From Actinocatenispora comari (GTDB lineage: Bacteria; Actinomycetota; Actinomycetes; Mycobacteriales; Micromonosporaceae), in NCBI RefSeq assembly GCF_017312725.1, contig NZ_BOPO01000128.1:157642-221641 (forward strand): DNA of 64,000 bases, given 5' to 3'. Every line of letters starts with the position of its first letter. Position 1 is the stretch's first letter. This document shows, in pieces, positions 1-9,063 of the stretch. The position numbers and the translations under genes are program-made. The notes beneath the pieces are model-generated. The model saw nothing but the letters and a program-made list of their open reading frames with translations, made no database searches and was not told where the DNA came from.

Positions 1-576
1 AACCAACGCGCGATCCGGGAAGCCGCCGAGCTCGGCACCGACACGCTGGTGATGGTCGTCGGCGGCCTGCCGGACGGCTCGCGCGACCTGGTGGGCGCGC
101 GGGAACGGGTCGCCGACGCCGTCGCGGAACTCGCGCCGTTCGCCGCCGAGCACGGTGTGCGGCTGGCCCTGGAACCGATGCACCCGATGTTCTGCGCCGA
201 CCGCGGCGTTCTGTCCACTGTGGAGGAAGCGGTGACGATGGCGGCGCCGCACCCGGTCTCGGCGGTCGGCGTGGTGATCGACACGTACCACGTGTGGTGG
301 GATCCGACCGTGGCCACGGCGATCGCGTCGGCCGGGGCCCGGATCGCGTCGTTCCAGGTGTGCGACTGGGTGGTACCGCTGCCGGCCGACGCGCTGCTCG
401 GCCGCGGGATGATGGGCGACGGGCACATCGACTTCCGGGCGCTGCGCGACATGGTCGACAGCGCCGGCTACACCGGCGACATCGAGGTGGAGATCTTCAA
501 CGCCGACGTGTGGGCGGCCGACCCGGACGCGACCGCGGCGACCGTGAAACGCCGGTACGTCAGCGAGGTGCTGTAG
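1..576 (+). CDS. Sugar phosphate isomerase/epimerase family (AP endonuclease 2-like TIM barrel), 5' truncated by window edge
   Basis: The frame is open from base 1, so the true start lies outside the window; about 191 residues are visible. The sequence shows conserved TIM-barrel pieces: LALEPMHP (a metal-ligand Glu strand), a VVIDTYHVWWDP strand carrying Asp and His, a GDGHIDFRALRD segment, and a terminal GDIEVEIFN strand ending in the last conserved Glu. This is the pattern of the xylose-isomerase-like/IolE-IolH superfamily, whose members isomerise or epimerise sugars or inositol derivatives in the cytoplasm using a divalent metal. The substrate cannot be told from sequence. The next gene is on the opposite strand, so the visible end gives no operon context. 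Confidence 0.8.
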   Translation, partial: NQRAIREAAELGTDTLVMVVGGLPDGSRDLVGARERVADAVAELAPFAAEHGVRLALEPMHPMFCADRGVLSTVEEAVTMAAPHPVSAVGVVIDTYHVWWDPTVATAIASAGARIASFQVCDWVVPLPADALLGRGMMGDGHIDFRALRDMVDSAGYTGDIEVEIFNADVWAADPDATAATVKRRYVSEVL

Positions 577-651
577 GACACCTCGGCCGCCCCCTCGCGC
601 TGGCGGACCGGGCGCGGGGGGGGCGGCGCGGTGGGGCCGGACCCGGCCCGG

Positions 652-1014
652 TCAGGCCGGGACCTTGTCCAGGAAACCGGCGACCTGCGCGATCCGGCCC
701 TCGTCGTCGATGGCCACCACGTCGAAGCCGATCACGATCGGTTCGGCGCCGTCCGGCCCGAGGTGCCAGCTGAACCGGGCCAGCTGGTGATGGTCGTCGA
801 CCGGCCCGCCGAGGCTGAACCGCAGCCCCGGGAACTGCTGCTGCGCCTCGCCGAGCAGCGCGTCGATGGCGTCCCGGCCGCGGACGTCGGCGAGCGGGTC
901 GGTGTAGCGCGCGTCGGCGGCGAAGACCTCGTCGACCAGGGCACGCCGCGCGACCGGGTCGTTCTCGTTCCAGGCGTCGAGGTAGCGGGTCGCCAGCGCG
1001 GTGGTGTCTGCCAT
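652..1014 (-). CDS. SnoaL/NTF2-like nuclear transport factor 2 family protein
   Basis: This encodes a 120-residue cytoplasmic protein with the alpha+beta cone of the NTF2/SnoaL superfamily: an N-terminal helix ending in YLDAWNENDP, a YTDPLADVRGRDAI strand-turn-helix, and the closing strands up to FLDKVPA. The family includes polyketide cyclases, isomerases and many proteins of unknown role that bind small hydrophobic ligands in the cone. The start is well placed: AGGAGG lies 6 nt upstream of the ATG at 1014, while a longer frame upstream has no ribosome site. It diverges from the flavin-reductase-like gene at 1282. No catalytic residues can be assigned with confidence. Confidence 0.75.
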   Translation of the reverse strand: MADTTALATRYLDAWNENDPVARRALVDEVFAADARYTDPLADVRGRDAIDALLGEAQQQFPGLRFSLGGPVDDHHQLARFSWHLGPDGAEPIVIGFDVVAIDDEGRIAQVAGFLDKVPA

Positions 1015-1281
1015 GACTTCCTCCTGTTGTCGGATCGGTGTACCCGACGCTACGGACGCCACCGGTACCGCCGAATCAGTCACGCATCGGTAATTCACCG
1101 GCCACGACCGCCCGATCCGGCGCGCCGCGGCGATCCCGACCCCGGACCGCCGGCCCGATCGACGGCCCGTGCGCATCGGCGGACTGCTCGCCGTACGGCC
1201 GATTCGCTCGCTCCGTCGACCGGCAACGCCGCGGCCGATTTCCGCCAGCCAAGCCGCGGCCGCCGGCCGCAGACTGGCGAC

Positions 1282-1959
1282 ATGGAGTACGAGAACCACC
1301 ACACGCCGATCGCCCCGAGCATCCTGTACTGGGGCACCCCGGTCGTCCTGCTGTCCACCGAGAACCCGGACGGTACGGCCAATCTCGCCCCGATGTCGTC
1401 GGCGTTCTGGCTCGGCTGGCGCGGCGTGCTCGGCCTCGGCGCCGGCTCGCAGACCGCTCGAAACCTGCGCCGTACCGGGGAGTGCGTGCTGAACCTGCCG
1501 TCCGACGAGCAGGCCGACGCGGTCGACCGGCTCGCCCTCACCACCGGCAACCCGTGCCTGTCGGCGGGCAAGGCCACGCGCGGCTACCGGTACCAGCCGG
1601 ACAAGTTCGGCGCCGCGGGGCTCACGCCGGTACCGTCGGAAACCGTTGCGCCACCACGCGTCGCCGAGTGCCCCGTCGCCATGGAGGCGACGCTCGCCAC
1701 GGCGCACCCGATCGCGGACGACAACGAGCAGGAGCGCGGCGCGATCGTGGCGTTCGAGGTGGTGGTCCGCCGGGTCTGGGTACACGACGAGATCCGCGCC
1801 ACCGACCGGCCCGACCACGTCGACCCCGACGCCTGGCGGCCGCTGATCATGAGCTTCCAGCAGCTGTACCGGCGGGGGCCGCGGGCCCGCTCGTCCCGCC
1901 TCGCCACCATCCCCGAGCAGCTCTACCGGGACAGCGAGTACGTCCCCGTCGCGACTTGA
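1282..1959 (+). CDS. Flavin reductase-like (FMN-binding split barrel) family protein
   Basis: This 225-residue protein opens with a SILYWGTPVVLLSTENPDG strand pair and continues with NLAPMSSAFWLG and TARNLRRTGECVLNLP. That is the signature of the split-barrel flavin reductase-like family, in which FMN sits in the barrel with the pyrophosphate near the SSAFW turn. Members reduce flavin for partner oxygenases or act as flavin-dependent reductases. I chose the ATG at 1282; the frame upstream is arginine-rich and unlike a real N-terminus. The TGA stop overlaps the -35 box of the promoter for the next gene. Confidence 0.8.
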   Translation: MEYENHHTPIAPSILYWGTPVVLLSTENPDGTANLAPMSSAFWLGWRGVLGLGAGSQTARNLRRTGECVLNLPSDEQADAVDRLALTTGNPCLSAGKATRGYRYQPDKFGAAGLTPVPSETVAPPRVAECPVAMEATLATAHPIADDNEQERGAIVAFEVVVRRVWVHDEIRATDRPDHVDPDAWRPLIMSFQQLYRRGPRARSSRLATIPEQLYRDSEYVPVAT

Positions 1960-1987
1960 CCTTGACGTGCGGGTCAGGGTCTACGGT
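1956..1987 (+). promoter_or_regulatory. MerR-type promoter/operator upstream of the SDR gene
   Basis: A -35 box TTGACC (1956-1961) and a -10 box TACGGT (1982-1987) are separated by 20 bp, longer than the usual 17. The spacer contains a near-perfect dyad: arm ACCTTGAC at 1959-1966 and arm GTCAGGGT at 1973-1980, matching at 7 of 8 positions. A stretched spacer carrying a dyad is the hallmark of MerR-family activation, in which the regulator untwists the promoter. The downstream ATG (1994) begins 6 nt after the -10 box, so the transcript is probably leaderless. A MerR-family gene follows at 2904. Confidence 0.65.
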
Positions 1988-1993
1988 CGCCGC

Positions 1994-2845
1994 ATGAGCG
2001 AACGCGCGGCACTCCGGCAGCTACCCGACGAGCCTTCCGACGGGGGCACCGCACCCGGCGGGGCACCACTCGAAGGCGCCGCGCCAGCCGGGAAACCCCT
2101 GGCCGGCAAGGCGGTCGTCGTCACCGGCGGCGGTACCGGCATCGGCCGGGCCACCGCCCGGCTGTTCGCCGCCGAGGGCGCCGAGGTGCTCATCACCGGG
2201 CGCACCGAACGCACCCTGGCCGAGACCGCGGACGGCATGCCCGGGATGCGTACCGTGGTCGCGGACGTGGCCGCACCGGACGGGCCGGCGGCGATCGTCG
2301 ACGCCGCGGTCGACCGGCTGGGGCGCATCGACGTGCTGGTCAACAACGCCGCGATCGTCCGGCCGGCGCGGCTCGGCGAGATCGACCGGCGCGCCGCCGA
2401 GGCCGAACTCGACACGAACCTGCTCGGCCCGGTCTTCCTGACCCAGCACGCACTTCCGCACCTGGCGTCCGGCGCGGTGATCGTCAACGTCACGTCGAAC
2501 GGCCCGCATCACGGCTGGCCGGGCAACTCGGTGTACGGCTCGACGAAGGTGGCGCTCGACTTCCTCACCTACACCTGGGCCGCCGAACTCGCCGGGCGCG
2601 GCATCCGGGTGGTGTCGGTCGCGCCGGGCATCACCGCCACCCCGGTACTGGCACACGCCGGGTTCAGCGCCGACCGCATCGCCGCCGAGGCGCCGCGCGC
2701 GATCGAGCGGATCCCGCTCGGCCGGATCGCCGAGCCGGCCGAGATAGCGTGGTGGATCGTCGCGATGGCGCGACCGGAGGCGAGCTACCTGACCGGCCAG
2801 GTGCTGCGGGTCGACGGCGGCCTCAACCATGCGGGTACGTTCTGA
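1994..2845 (+). CDS. Short-chain dehydrogenase/reductase (SDR)
   Basis: This 283-residue protein has a classical SDR core after a 35-residue low-complexity N-terminal extension. Visible motifs are the Rossmann glycine turn TGGGTGIGRA, the NNAAIV segment, the catalytic Ser in the VNVTSNG strand, the active-site motif YGSTK, and a C-terminal LTGQVLRVDGG. These predict NAD(P)-dependent oxidation or reduction of an alcohol or ketone in the cytoplasm. The substrate is unknown. It is probably the target of the MerR-type promoter just upstream and is followed 58 bp later by the MerR gene in the same direction, so the two may form a self-controlled unit. Confidence 0.9.
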   Translation: MSERAALRQLPDEPSDGGTAPGGAPLEGAAPAGKPLAGKAVVVTGGGTGIGRATARLFAAEGAEVLITGRTERTLAETADGMPGMRTVVADVAAPDGPAAIVDAAVDRLGRIDVLVNNAAIVRPARLGEIDRRAAEAELDTNLLGPVFLTQHALPHLASGAVIVNVTSNGPHHGWPGNSVYGSTKVALDFLTYTWAAELAGRGIRVVSVAPGITATPVLAHAGFSADRIAAEAPRAIERIPLGRIAEPAEIAWWIVAMARPEASYLTGQVLRVDGGLNHAGTF

Positions 2846-2903
2846 CGGCGGTGACCGCCGCCACGGTCACGGGCCCCGGACGGGGCTGTCGAGGGGGAGT
2901 GCG

Positions 2904-3263
2904 GTGCGCATCGGAGAACTGGCCCGGCAGACCGGCGCGACCCGGCGTGCCCTGCGGCTGTACGAGTCGCACGGCCTGCTGACCGCCGACCGCGGGTCGA
3001 ACGGCTACCGGCACTACGGCGCGGCGGCCACCCGGAAGGTGGCGAACATCCGGCGGCTGCAGGCGGCGGGCTTCACCCTGGCCGAGATCGCCGACTTCCT
3101 GCCCTGCCTGGACGGTGACCTGACCGCGGTGTGCCCGGCCAGCGCGCCGACGATCGCCCGCAAGCTCGCCGCCGTACAGCGGGAGCTGGATGCGCTCACG
3201 GTGCTCCGGGACCGGCTGGCCGGCCTGCTCGACCACGCCGCCGAACCGGCCCGGTCCGCCTGA
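2904..3263 (+). CDS. MerR family transcriptional regulator
   Basis: This is a 119-residue protein. Residues 1-70 form the winged helix-turn-helix: VRIGELARQTGATRRALRLY, then GYRHYG, then the recognition wing VANIRRLQAAGFTLAEIADF. A C-terminal antiparallel coiled-coil helix (ARKLAAVQRELDALTVLRDR) gives the dimer interface. Cysteines at CLDGD and AVCPAS hint at metal or redox sensing but are not decisive. I chose the GTG at 2904 because GGGGGAG lies just upstream and the protein then begins exactly at the conserved HTH. It probably binds the dyad at 1959-1980. Confidence 0.88.
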   Translation: MRIGELARQTGATRRALRLYESHGLLTADRGSNGYRHYGAAATRKVANIRRLQAAGFTLAEIADFLPCLDGDLTAVCPASAPTIARKLAAVQRELDALTVLRDRLAGLLDHAAEPARSA

Positions 3264-3416
3264 CGGGGCCGAACAGCACGGCGCCGTTGCTGCCGGCTGT
3301 CGGAGCCGGGACGCAGCTGCGGCGCCGGAGCTGCCCGCCCGCCTGTCGGAACCGGGTCACCGTGCCGGCGCCGTTGCAGCCGGCCGGGCCCGGCCGAGCC
3401 GGAAAGCCGGTCGGCG

Positions 3417-4430
3417 TCAGTCCGTTGTGGACAGGCGCACCAGCATCTTGCCGATGTTGCCGCCGCGCATCATGTCCAGAAACGCCGCCGGCGCGTTGGT
3501 CAGGCCGTCGGCGAAGGTCTCCCGGTAGGACAGCTCGCCGCCGGCCAACCAGCCACCGGCCCGCTCGACGAACTCGCCGCGCAGGTCGCCGTGGTCGCGG
3601 ACGAGGAACCCGCGCAGGGTCAGCCGCCAGCCGATCAACCGGGCCAGGTTGCGCGGCGCGGCGGCCGGCTCGGTGTCGTTGTACCCGGAGATCATTCCGC
3701 AGATCGCGGCCCGCCCGAACCGGTTCATCGACCCGATCGCGGCCTCCAGGTGCTCGCCGCCCACGTTGTCGAAGTACACGTCGATGCCGTCCGGCGCGGC
3801 CGCCCGCAGCTGCCGCGCCACCGGCCCGTCGTGGTAGTCGAACGCGGCGTCGAAGCCCAGCTCGTCGGTCAGGTAGCGGACCTTCTCCGCCGACCCGGCC
3901 GAACCGACGACCCGGCCGGCCCCGAGCAGCCGGGCGAACTGGCCCACCGCGCTGCCGACCGCACCGGCCGCGCCGGACACGAACACCGTCTCGCCCGGCC
4001 GGAGCCGCGCCACCCCGACCAGCCCCGCGTACGCGGTCAGCCCGGTCATGCCGAGGATGCCCAGGTAGGTGGAGACCGGCGCCGCGGCCGGGTCGACCCG
4101 CACCGCATGATCGGCGTCGAGCAGCGCGTAGTCACGCCAGCCGAGGCCGTGCAGCACCGTGTCGCCCACCGACCACCGCGGCGAGCGCGACTCGACGACC
4201 TCGCCGATCGCGCCGCCCTCCAGCGCCTTCCCCACCTCGAACGGCGCCACGTACGACTCGACGTCGTTCATCCGGCCCCGCATGTACGGGTCGACCGACA
4301 TCAGCGTGTTGCGCACCAACACCTGCCCGTCGGCCGGCGCCGGCACCTCGACCGTGGCCAGTTCGAACGTCTCCGCGGTGGGCCAGCCGTCCGGCCGCGC
4401 CGCCAACCTGATCTCCCGCCCAGCTGTCAT
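3417..4430 (-). CDS. NADP-dependent MDR family oxidoreductase (CurA/leukotriene B4 dehydrogenase-like)
   Basis: A 337-residue protein of the zinc-independent medium-chain dehydrogenase/reductase group. The N-terminal half has the SVDPYMRGRM motif typical of the alkenal/one oxidoreductase (LTD) subfamily. The central Rossmann fold has VFVSGAAGAVGSAVGQ, and FDNVGG follows. No zinc-ligand cysteines are present. Family members reduce the double bond of alpha,beta-unsaturated ketones and aldehydes with NADPH, often as detoxification. The gene lies 33 bp downstream of recR on the same strand and may be read through from that operon, though a functional link is not expected. Confidence 0.88.
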   Translation of the reverse strand: MTAGREIRLAARPDGWPTAETFELATVEVPAPADGQVLVRNTLMSVDPYMRGRMNDVESYVAPFEVGKALEGGAIGEVVESRSPRWSVGDTVLHGLGWRDYALLDADHAVRVDPAAAPVSTYLGILGMTGLTAYAGLVGVARLRPGETVFVSGAAGAVGSAVGQFARLLGAGRVVGSAGSAEKVRYLTDELGFDAAFDYHDGPVARQLRAAAPDGIDVYFDNVGGEHLEAAIGSMNRFGRAAICGMISGYNDTEPAAAPRNLARLIGWRLTLRGFLVRDHGDLRGEFVERAGGWLAGGELSYRETFADGLTNAPAAFLDMMRGGNIGKMLVRLSTTD

Positions 4431-4463
4431 GCCACCAGGCTATTGCGCTCCCGGCGCCGTGGC

Positions 4464-5063
4464 TCAGACGTCGACGGAGCGGCGCCCCTCGAACGCCCGC
4501 CCCAGCGTGATCTCGTCCGCGTACTCCAGATCGCCGCCGACCGGCAGCCCGGACGCGATGCGCGTCACCGCGATCCCCATCGGCTTCACCAGCAGCGCGA
4601 GGTACGTCGCGGTCGCCTCGCCCTCGGTGTTCGGGTCGGTGGCGAGGATCAGCTCGGTCACCGCCCCCGACTGCAACCGGGTCATCAGCTCCCGGATCCG
4701 CAGGTTGTCCGGGCCGACGCCCTCCAGCGGGTTGATCGCCCCGCCGAGCACGTGGTACCGGCCGCGGAACTCACCGGTGCGCTCGATCGCGACGACGTCC
4801 TTGGGCTCCTCCACCACGCACAGCACCTCGTCGGTGCGCCGCGCGTCCCGGCAGATCCGGCACTCGTCGGCCTCGGCCACGTTGAAGCAGGTGCGGCAGA
4901 ACCGCACCTGGTCCTTGACCCGGGTCAGCGCCGCCGACAGCCGGGTGACGTCCTCCCGGTCGGCGGCGAGCACGTGGAACGCGATGCGCTGCGCGCTCTT
5001 CGGACCGACCCCGGGCAACCGCCCGAGCTCGTCGATCAGATCCTGGATGGCGCCCTCGTACAC
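4464..5063 (-). CDS. recR: Recombination mediator protein RecR
   Basis: A 199-residue RecR of normal length. It begins with a helix-hairpin-helix ([18 protein letters not shown]), followed by a four-cysteine zinc finger at residues 56, 59, 68 and 71 (CRTC then CRIC). The Toprim domain spans [18 protein letters not shown] to [14 protein letters not shown]. RecR works with RecF/RecO to load RecA onto SSB-coated single-stranded gaps in daughter-strand repair. The GTG start at 5063 is 9 nt after the YbaB stop, in the conserved order dnaX-ybaB-recR, so the three genes are probably co-transcribed. Confidence 0.97.
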   Translation of the reverse strand: MYEGAIQDLIDELGRLPGVGPKSAQRIAFHVLAADREDVTRLSAALTRVKDQVRFCRTCFNVAEADECRICRDARRTDEVLCVVEEPKDVVAIERTGEFRGRYHVLGGAINPLEGVGPDNLRIRELMTRLQSGAVTELILATDPNTEGEATATYLALLVKPMGIAVTRIASGLPVGGDLEYADEITLGRAFEGRRSVDV

Positions 5064-5072
5064 CGGGCGGTC

Positions 5073-5417
5073 CTAGAAGCCCAGACCGGGCATGCCACCG
5101 GCCATCCCGCCGAGGCCGCCCGCGATCGGACCCATCTTCTCCTGCTGCACCTTGCGCGCCTCCTCGGTGGCGCTGCGCACCGCCGCGACGATCAGGTCCT
5201 GCAGGGTCTCGATGTCCTCCGGATCGACCACCTTCGGGTCGATCTCGATGCTGCGCAACTCGGCGCTTCCGGTCACCGTCGCGGTCACCAGGCCGCCACC
5301 GGCGCTGCCCTTGACCTCGGTGTCCGCCAACTCCTCCTGCGCCGAAGCCAGCTGCTCCTGCATCTTTTGTGCTTGCTTGAGCAGTTCCTGAAGGTTCGGC
5401 TGCCCGCCACCCGGCAT
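5073..5417 (-). CDS. YbaB/EbfC family nucleoid-associated protein
   Basis: A 114-residue protein starting [20 protein letters not shown], with the long N-terminal helix and the central beta strands ([19 protein letters not shown] then [18 protein letters not shown]) of the YbaB/EbfC family. These are small homodimeric DNA-binding proteins that coat the nucleoid; the gene almost always sits between dnaX and recR, as here. The ATG at 5417 has GAGGAG 9 nt upstream. The C-terminus is a methionine/glycine-rich tail ([15 protein letters not shown]), common in actinobacterial members. I leave the symbol empty because names differ between groups. Confidence 0.93.
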   Translation of the reverse strand: MPGGGQPNLQELLKQAQKMQEQLASAQEELADTEVKGSAGGGLVTATVTGSAELRSIEIDPKVVDPEDIETLQDLIVAAVRSATEEARKVQQEKMGPIAGGLGGMAGGMPGLGF

Positions 5418-5740
5418 CACGGCGACTCCTCGAAGTTGTCGGCTCTGCGGTCTGTCCCTGCCGAGCGTAGCCGGCGCAACGCAGCACCACCCGCGCCGCC
5501 CGCTCCCGCCAGCACGCACCGCCCGCCACCCGGCACGCACCGGCAGCCCCGTGCCAGAGCCCGCGCGCCGGCTCCGGTCGCCCGCTCTCGGGTCGCAAGG
5601 ACCACTGCCCGCTCGCTGCCGGCCGGCCATCTCGACGTCGCGGCGTCGCGGCGTCGCGGCGTCGCCTGTAGCCCAGCACTCGAGCTGCCCTCCGCACGCT
5701 GTCGCCTGGAGCTCGGCCCGCTGGGCCGGAGGTTCTCGCC
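5418..5740. other. Intergenic dnaX-ybaB spacer with short 8-bp tandem repeat
   Basis: No convincing gene is seen. The spacer holds three tandem copies of CGTCGCGG plus part of a fourth at 5636-5665, a slippage-prone microsatellite. I see no strong promoter or terminator, so readthrough from dnaX into ybaB is plausible despite the 323-nt gap. Confidence 0.5.
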
Positions 5741-8305
5741 CTAGTCGATCTGTTCCGCGCCGAGCTTCTGTACCAGCAGCGACACCGCCCGGTCCTCGAC
5801 GCTGACCGGCTTGGGCGCGCTGGCCGGGTCGAACGGCTCGTCGGTCGGCTCGTCGCCGGGCGCGAACCCATCGAGCGCCGGCGCCGCCGTGCTCGGGCCG
5901 GCCGGCCGGGCCGGCGCCGGGGCCACCGCGGTCGCCGCACCGCCAGCGGTCGGACCCGCGCCACCCATGCTGGCCGGTACCGGATCGTCCGGCGAGAAGT
6001 CGGTCGGCCCGTCCGGCAGCCAGTCCGGCGCGCTGGCCGGCCGCGGCATGGTCGCCACCGCGCCGTCCGGCCGCGTGCTGCCGCTTCCGGGCGCGCCGGG
6101 AGCGAACCCGCCCGTCGGCGAGCCGGCACTCGCGACCGGCGCGCTTCCGGCGACCGCACCGAGCCCGGCCGGGGCCGCTACCGATCCGGTCGGGGCCGAA
6201 CCGCCCGGCGCGGCACCGGTCGATGCGGCACCGGTCGGTCCCGTACCGTTCCCGGACGGTTCCGCCGCGGCACCGCCGCCACCCGCGGGACCGGCACCAC
6301 CACCGGCACCGCTCTCGGGCGGCGCAGCGGCGGAGCCACCCGGGCGAGCGATCTCCGGCCAGCCACCGGCGTCGTTCGCGGCCGGCGCCGACGAACCGGA
6401 CGGGGCCGGCGGCGGCGCGGCCGGAGCCGGCGGGGCGGCGGTCGGCGGGGCTGCGGCCGGCGGCGTGGCGGCCGGCGGGGCGCTGCTGGGCGGCGCCGGC
6501 CGGCTCGACGCCGCCGGGTTCGCCTCGCAGCGAATCCGCAACCGGCGATGCAGTACGGCGTGCACCGCGTCCTGGATCACCGACGCCAGGTTGTCGTCGT
6601 TGAGCCGCGCCGCGGTGCCGGCGTTGCGCGCCTTGAGGACCAGGGTGTCGCCGTCCAGCGCGTACGGCCCGGCGTTCTGCCCGAGGATCGCCCACACCAT
6701 CTGGCGCCGCCGCTTCACCTCCGCCAGCACCGCGCTCCAGTGCGTCTCGACGGTGGCCAGGTCCACGTCACCGGACGCGGCCGGGGCGGCAGCGGCACCG
6801 CCGGCCGCCGGCGCCGCCGGCGCAGGTGGCGCCGGCGCAGGTGGCGCCGAGACCGGCTCCGCCGCGACCGGCACGGGCTCGGCCGCCGGGGCGGGCGCAG
6901 GCACCGGCGCGGACGGCGCGGCCACGCTGGACGCAGGTCCTGCGGCCTGCGCCGGCACCGACGCCGTCGCGGCCGGGGCGGCGCTCGACCCAGCCGGGGC
7001 GGCCGCACTCGAACCGGTTGCCGAGGAGGCCGAGTTCGAACCGGCCGGGGAGGCCGGGCTCGGCGCGGCCGGTGCGGCGGGTGCAGCCGGCGCGGCCGGT
7101 GCAAGCGGTGCGGGCGGTGCGGCGACGATCGGCACCGCGCCGCCGGCGGCGATCCGGTGCTCCAGCGTCTCCAGCCGTTGCAGCAGGTCGGCGGTGCTGT
7201 CGCCGGCGGGCAGCAGCATCCGGGCGCAGAGCACCTCCAGCACCAGCCGGGGCGAGGTGGCACCGCGCATCGAGGCCAGGCCCTCGTGCAGGATGTCGGC
7301 CATCCGGGACAGCGTGGCCGGGCCGAGCCGCTGCGCCTGCGCGGTGAGCCGGTCCACCTCGTCCGGTGGAACCGCGAGCAGGCCCTTGCCGGCGGCGTCC
7401 GGCACCTGGTTGAGCACGATCAGATCGCGCAGCCGTTCCAGCAGGTCGGAAGCGAACCGGCGGGGATCGTGGCCGGCCTCGACGACCCGGTCGACCGCGC
7501 CGAACAGCCCGGCACCGTCCGAGGTGGCCAGCGCGTCGACGGCGGCGTCGATCAGCTCCACGTCGGTCACGCCGAGCAGCGCGACCGCCCGCGGATAGCT
7601 CACCCCGGACTCGTCGGCGCCGGCGAGCAGCTGATCCATGATCGACTGGGCGTCCCGGACCGAGCCGCCGCCCGCGCGCACGACCAGCGGAAACACCGCC
7701 GGATCGACCTTGACGCCCTCCTTGGCGCAGATCAGCTCCAGGTGCTCGCGCATCACCCCGGGCGGCACCAGCCGGAACGGGTAATGGTGGGTACGCGACT
7801 TGATCGTGCCGAGAACCTTGTCCGGTTCGGTGGTCGCGAACACGAACATCACGTATTCGGGTGGTTCCTCGACCAGCTTGAGCAGCGCGTTGAACCCGGC
7901 CGACGAGACCATGTGCGCCTCGTCGATCACGTACACCTTGTAGCGGCTGTTGACCGGGGCGAAGAACGCCTTCTCGCGCAGCTCGCGGGCGTCGTCGACG
8001 CCGCCGTGACTGGCCGCGTCGATCTCGATCACGTCGATCGAACCCGGCCCGTCCGGCGCGAGTGCCCGGCACGAGTCGCACTCGCCGCACGGCTCCGGCG
8101 TCGGCCCCTTCGCGCAGTTCACCGAGCGGGCCAGGATCCGGGCGCTGGACGTCTTGCCGCAGCCGCGCGGCCCGCTGAACAGGTAGGCGTGGTTGAGCTT
8201 GTCGTTGCGCAACGCCGCCATCAGCGGCTCGGTGACCTGCTCCTGGCCGAACACCTCGGCGAAGGTGCGCGGCCGATACTTCCGGTACAACGCGATGTTC
8301 GGCAC
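5741..8305 (-). CDS. dnaX: DNA polymerase III subunit gamma/tau
   Basis: This 854-residue clamp-loader ATPase loads the beta sliding clamp and, through its tail, links polymerase and helicase at the fork. It starts [20 protein letters not shown]. The Walker A motif is GPRGCGKT at residues 45-52, zinc-site cysteines are at 64, 73, 76 and 79, and the DEAH Walker B box is at 128-131. A sensor/arginine region [11 protein letters not shown] follows. After domain III the protein becomes a very long Ala/Pro/Gly-rich linker (roughly residues 390-560 and 660-830) interrupted by a conserved tau-like segment ([19 protein letters not shown]). I see no oligo-A slippery site for a gamma form. The GTG at 8305 is the only start that gives the canonical N-terminus. 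Confidence 0.95.
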   Translation of the reverse strand: MPNIALYRKYRPRTFAEVFGQEQVTEPLMAALRNDKLNHAYLFSGPRGCGKTSSARILARSVNCAKGPTPEPCGECDSCRALAPDGPGSIDVIEIDAASHGGVDDARELREKAFFAPVNSRYKVYVIDEAHMVSSAGFNALLKLVEEPPEYVMFVFATTEPDKVLGTIKSRTHHYPFRLVPPGVMREHLELICAKEGVKVDPAVFPLVVRAGGGSVRDAQSIMDQLLAGADESGVSYPRAVALLGVTDVELIDAAVDALATSDGAGLFGAVDRVVEAGHDPRRFASDLLERLRDLIVLNQVPDAAGKGLLAVPPDEVDRLTAQAQRLGPATLSRMADILHEGLASMRGATSPRLVLEVLCARMLLPAGDSTADLLQRLETLEHRIAAGGAVPIVAAPPAPLAPAAPAAPAAPAAPSPASPAGSNSASSATGSSAAAPAGSSAAPAATASVPAQAAGPASSVAAPSAPVPAPAPAAEPVPVAAEPVSAPPAPAPPAPAAPAAGGAAAAPAASGDVDLATVETHWSAVLAEVKRRRQMVWAILGQNAGPYALDGDTLVLKARNAGTAARLNDDNLASVIQDAVHAVLHRRLRIRCEANPAASSRPAPPSSAPPAATPPAAAPPTAAPPAPAAPPPAPSGSSAPAANDAGGWPEIARPGGSAAAPPESGAGGGAGPAGGGGAAAEPSGNGTGPTGAASTGAAPGGSAPTGSVAAPAGLGAVAGSAPVASAGSPTGGFAPGAPGSGSTRPDGAVATMPRPASAPDWLPDGPTDFSPDDPVPASMGGAGPTAGGAATAVAPAPARPAGPSTAAPALDGFAPGDEPTDEPFDPASAPKPVSVEDRAVSLLVQKLGAEQID

Positions 8306-8352
8306 CGGCGTCTCGCCCCCTCTCCGAGACCCACTGGTGGCCCCGGAGCCGA

Positions 8353-8358
8353 AGTCTA
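8353..8358 (-). promoter_or_regulatory. Possible -10 box for dnaX
   Basis: The minus strand reads TAGACT here, fitting TANNNT, about 48 nt upstream of the dnaX GTG. A -35 match is weak (TGTCGG region near 8380). It is offered only as the best promoter candidate in this gap. Confidence 0.3.
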
Positions 8359-8462
8359 GGTCAGCCGACCGACACCATCCGCCCGGCGCGGCCGGGTGGG
8401 TGACGGTGGGCGGTGCGACACCCGACACGGCGGCTCGGAGCGGCCGGATGCGGGCACGAAAG

Positions 8463-8551
8463 GGCCCCCCGTGCACCCGTGAGAGCTCGCGTACCCTTGC
8501 TGCCTTCCGGCCCTGGGGGAGTTGACGAGATGCACGCCGCACGAGGGGCTG
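8463..8551 (-). ncRNA. ffs: Small signal recognition particle RNA (bacterial 4.5S type)
   Basis: Read on the minus strand, the region has the invariant SRP helix 8 core: GGCCGGAAGGCAGCAAGGGT, including the GGAA tetraloop segment and the asymmetric loop that bind Ffh. Flanking arms pair outward (GTGCATCTCGTCAACTCCCC on one side, GCGAGCTCTCACGGGTGCAC on the other). The RNA targets ribosomes making membrane proteins through Ffh and FtsY. Ends are estimated from pairing and could be off by several bases. Its place between dnaX and a tRNA-Ser gene is the usual actinobacterial arrangement. Confidence 0.93.
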
Positions 8552-8652
8552 GCGACTACTGTACAGGGCACGCGGCGGCCGAACCCACCCGCATGCGGCG
8601 CCCGGCGGTACCGGCTGGATACCTCCCCGCGCGGGCCGGTATCGTGTCCCGC

Positions 8653-8737
8653 GGAGGATTCGCCTAGTGGCCTAGGGCGCACGCTTGGAAAGCGTGTTGG
8701 GTTCACACCCTCACGAGTTCGAATCTCGTATCCTCCG
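8653..8737 (+). tRNA. tRNA-Ser (anticodon GGA)
   Basis: The acceptor stem GGAGGAT (8653-8659) pairs with ATCCTCC (8730-8736), and the discriminator is G. The anticodon stem CACGC/GCGTG encloses loop TTGGAAA with anticodon GGA, reading UCC and UCU. A long variable arm, as expected for serine tRNAs, lies between the anticodon stem and the T arm (ACGAG TTCGAAT CTCGT). CCA is not encoded. Confidence 0.96.
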
Positions 8738-8754
8738 CCGCCTGAACAGGCAAA

Positions 8755-8792
8755 ACGCCGGGCCGGCACCCCTCGGGGCGCCGGCCCGGCGT
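8755..8792 (+). terminator. Strong hairpin terminator after tRNA-Ser
   Basis: A 13-bp perfect stem (ACGCCGGGCCGGC at 8755-8767, GCCGGCCCGGCGT at 8780-8792) with a 12-nt loop lies 17 nt after the tRNA. There is no long T-run, as is common in GC-rich actinobacteria. Confidence 0.75.
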
Positions 8793-9048
8793 CGTCCGGC
8801 CGGCGATGGCGGGGCACCGGAAAAGGCGGGCGCACCGGGAGTTGCGCGCCGGAACTGGTCGAATGCCGAAACTCGCCTGCCGGTGCGGCTACGTCCACAA
8901 CCTGTCGCCGATTCCCGACGACGGACTCCAGGTGCTCCCCGACCGGCTCCTCCACCCGTCCGAGCGCACGCGCGCGAGTTGCACGCCGCGGGCGGCTGAC
9001 CGCGTCCGCGGGCCGGAAATCCGGCGGATCGGCACGGCGGGCCGGTGC

Positions 9049-9054
9049 TAGGTT
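9049..9054 (+). promoter_or_regulatory. Likely -10 box (TAGGTT) driving the SAM-IV riboswitch transcript
   Basis: TAGGTT fits TANNNT and is placed 10 nt before the first paired base of the riboswitch, so transcription would begin right at the aptamer. No good -35 hexamer is seen. Confidence 0.45.
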
Positions 9055-9063
9055 GTCTGCCGC

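Noticed and set aside
5741..8305. Programmed frameshift in dnaX giving a gamma form
   Set aside because: No oligo-A slippery sequence is visible in the expected region.
3591..8359. Long open frames on the plus strand opposite recR, ybaB and dnaX (for example about 600-720 codons)
   Set aside because: Their products are Arg/Gly/Pro-rich without domains; they are antisense shadows of real minus-strand genes caused by GC-rich third codon positions.
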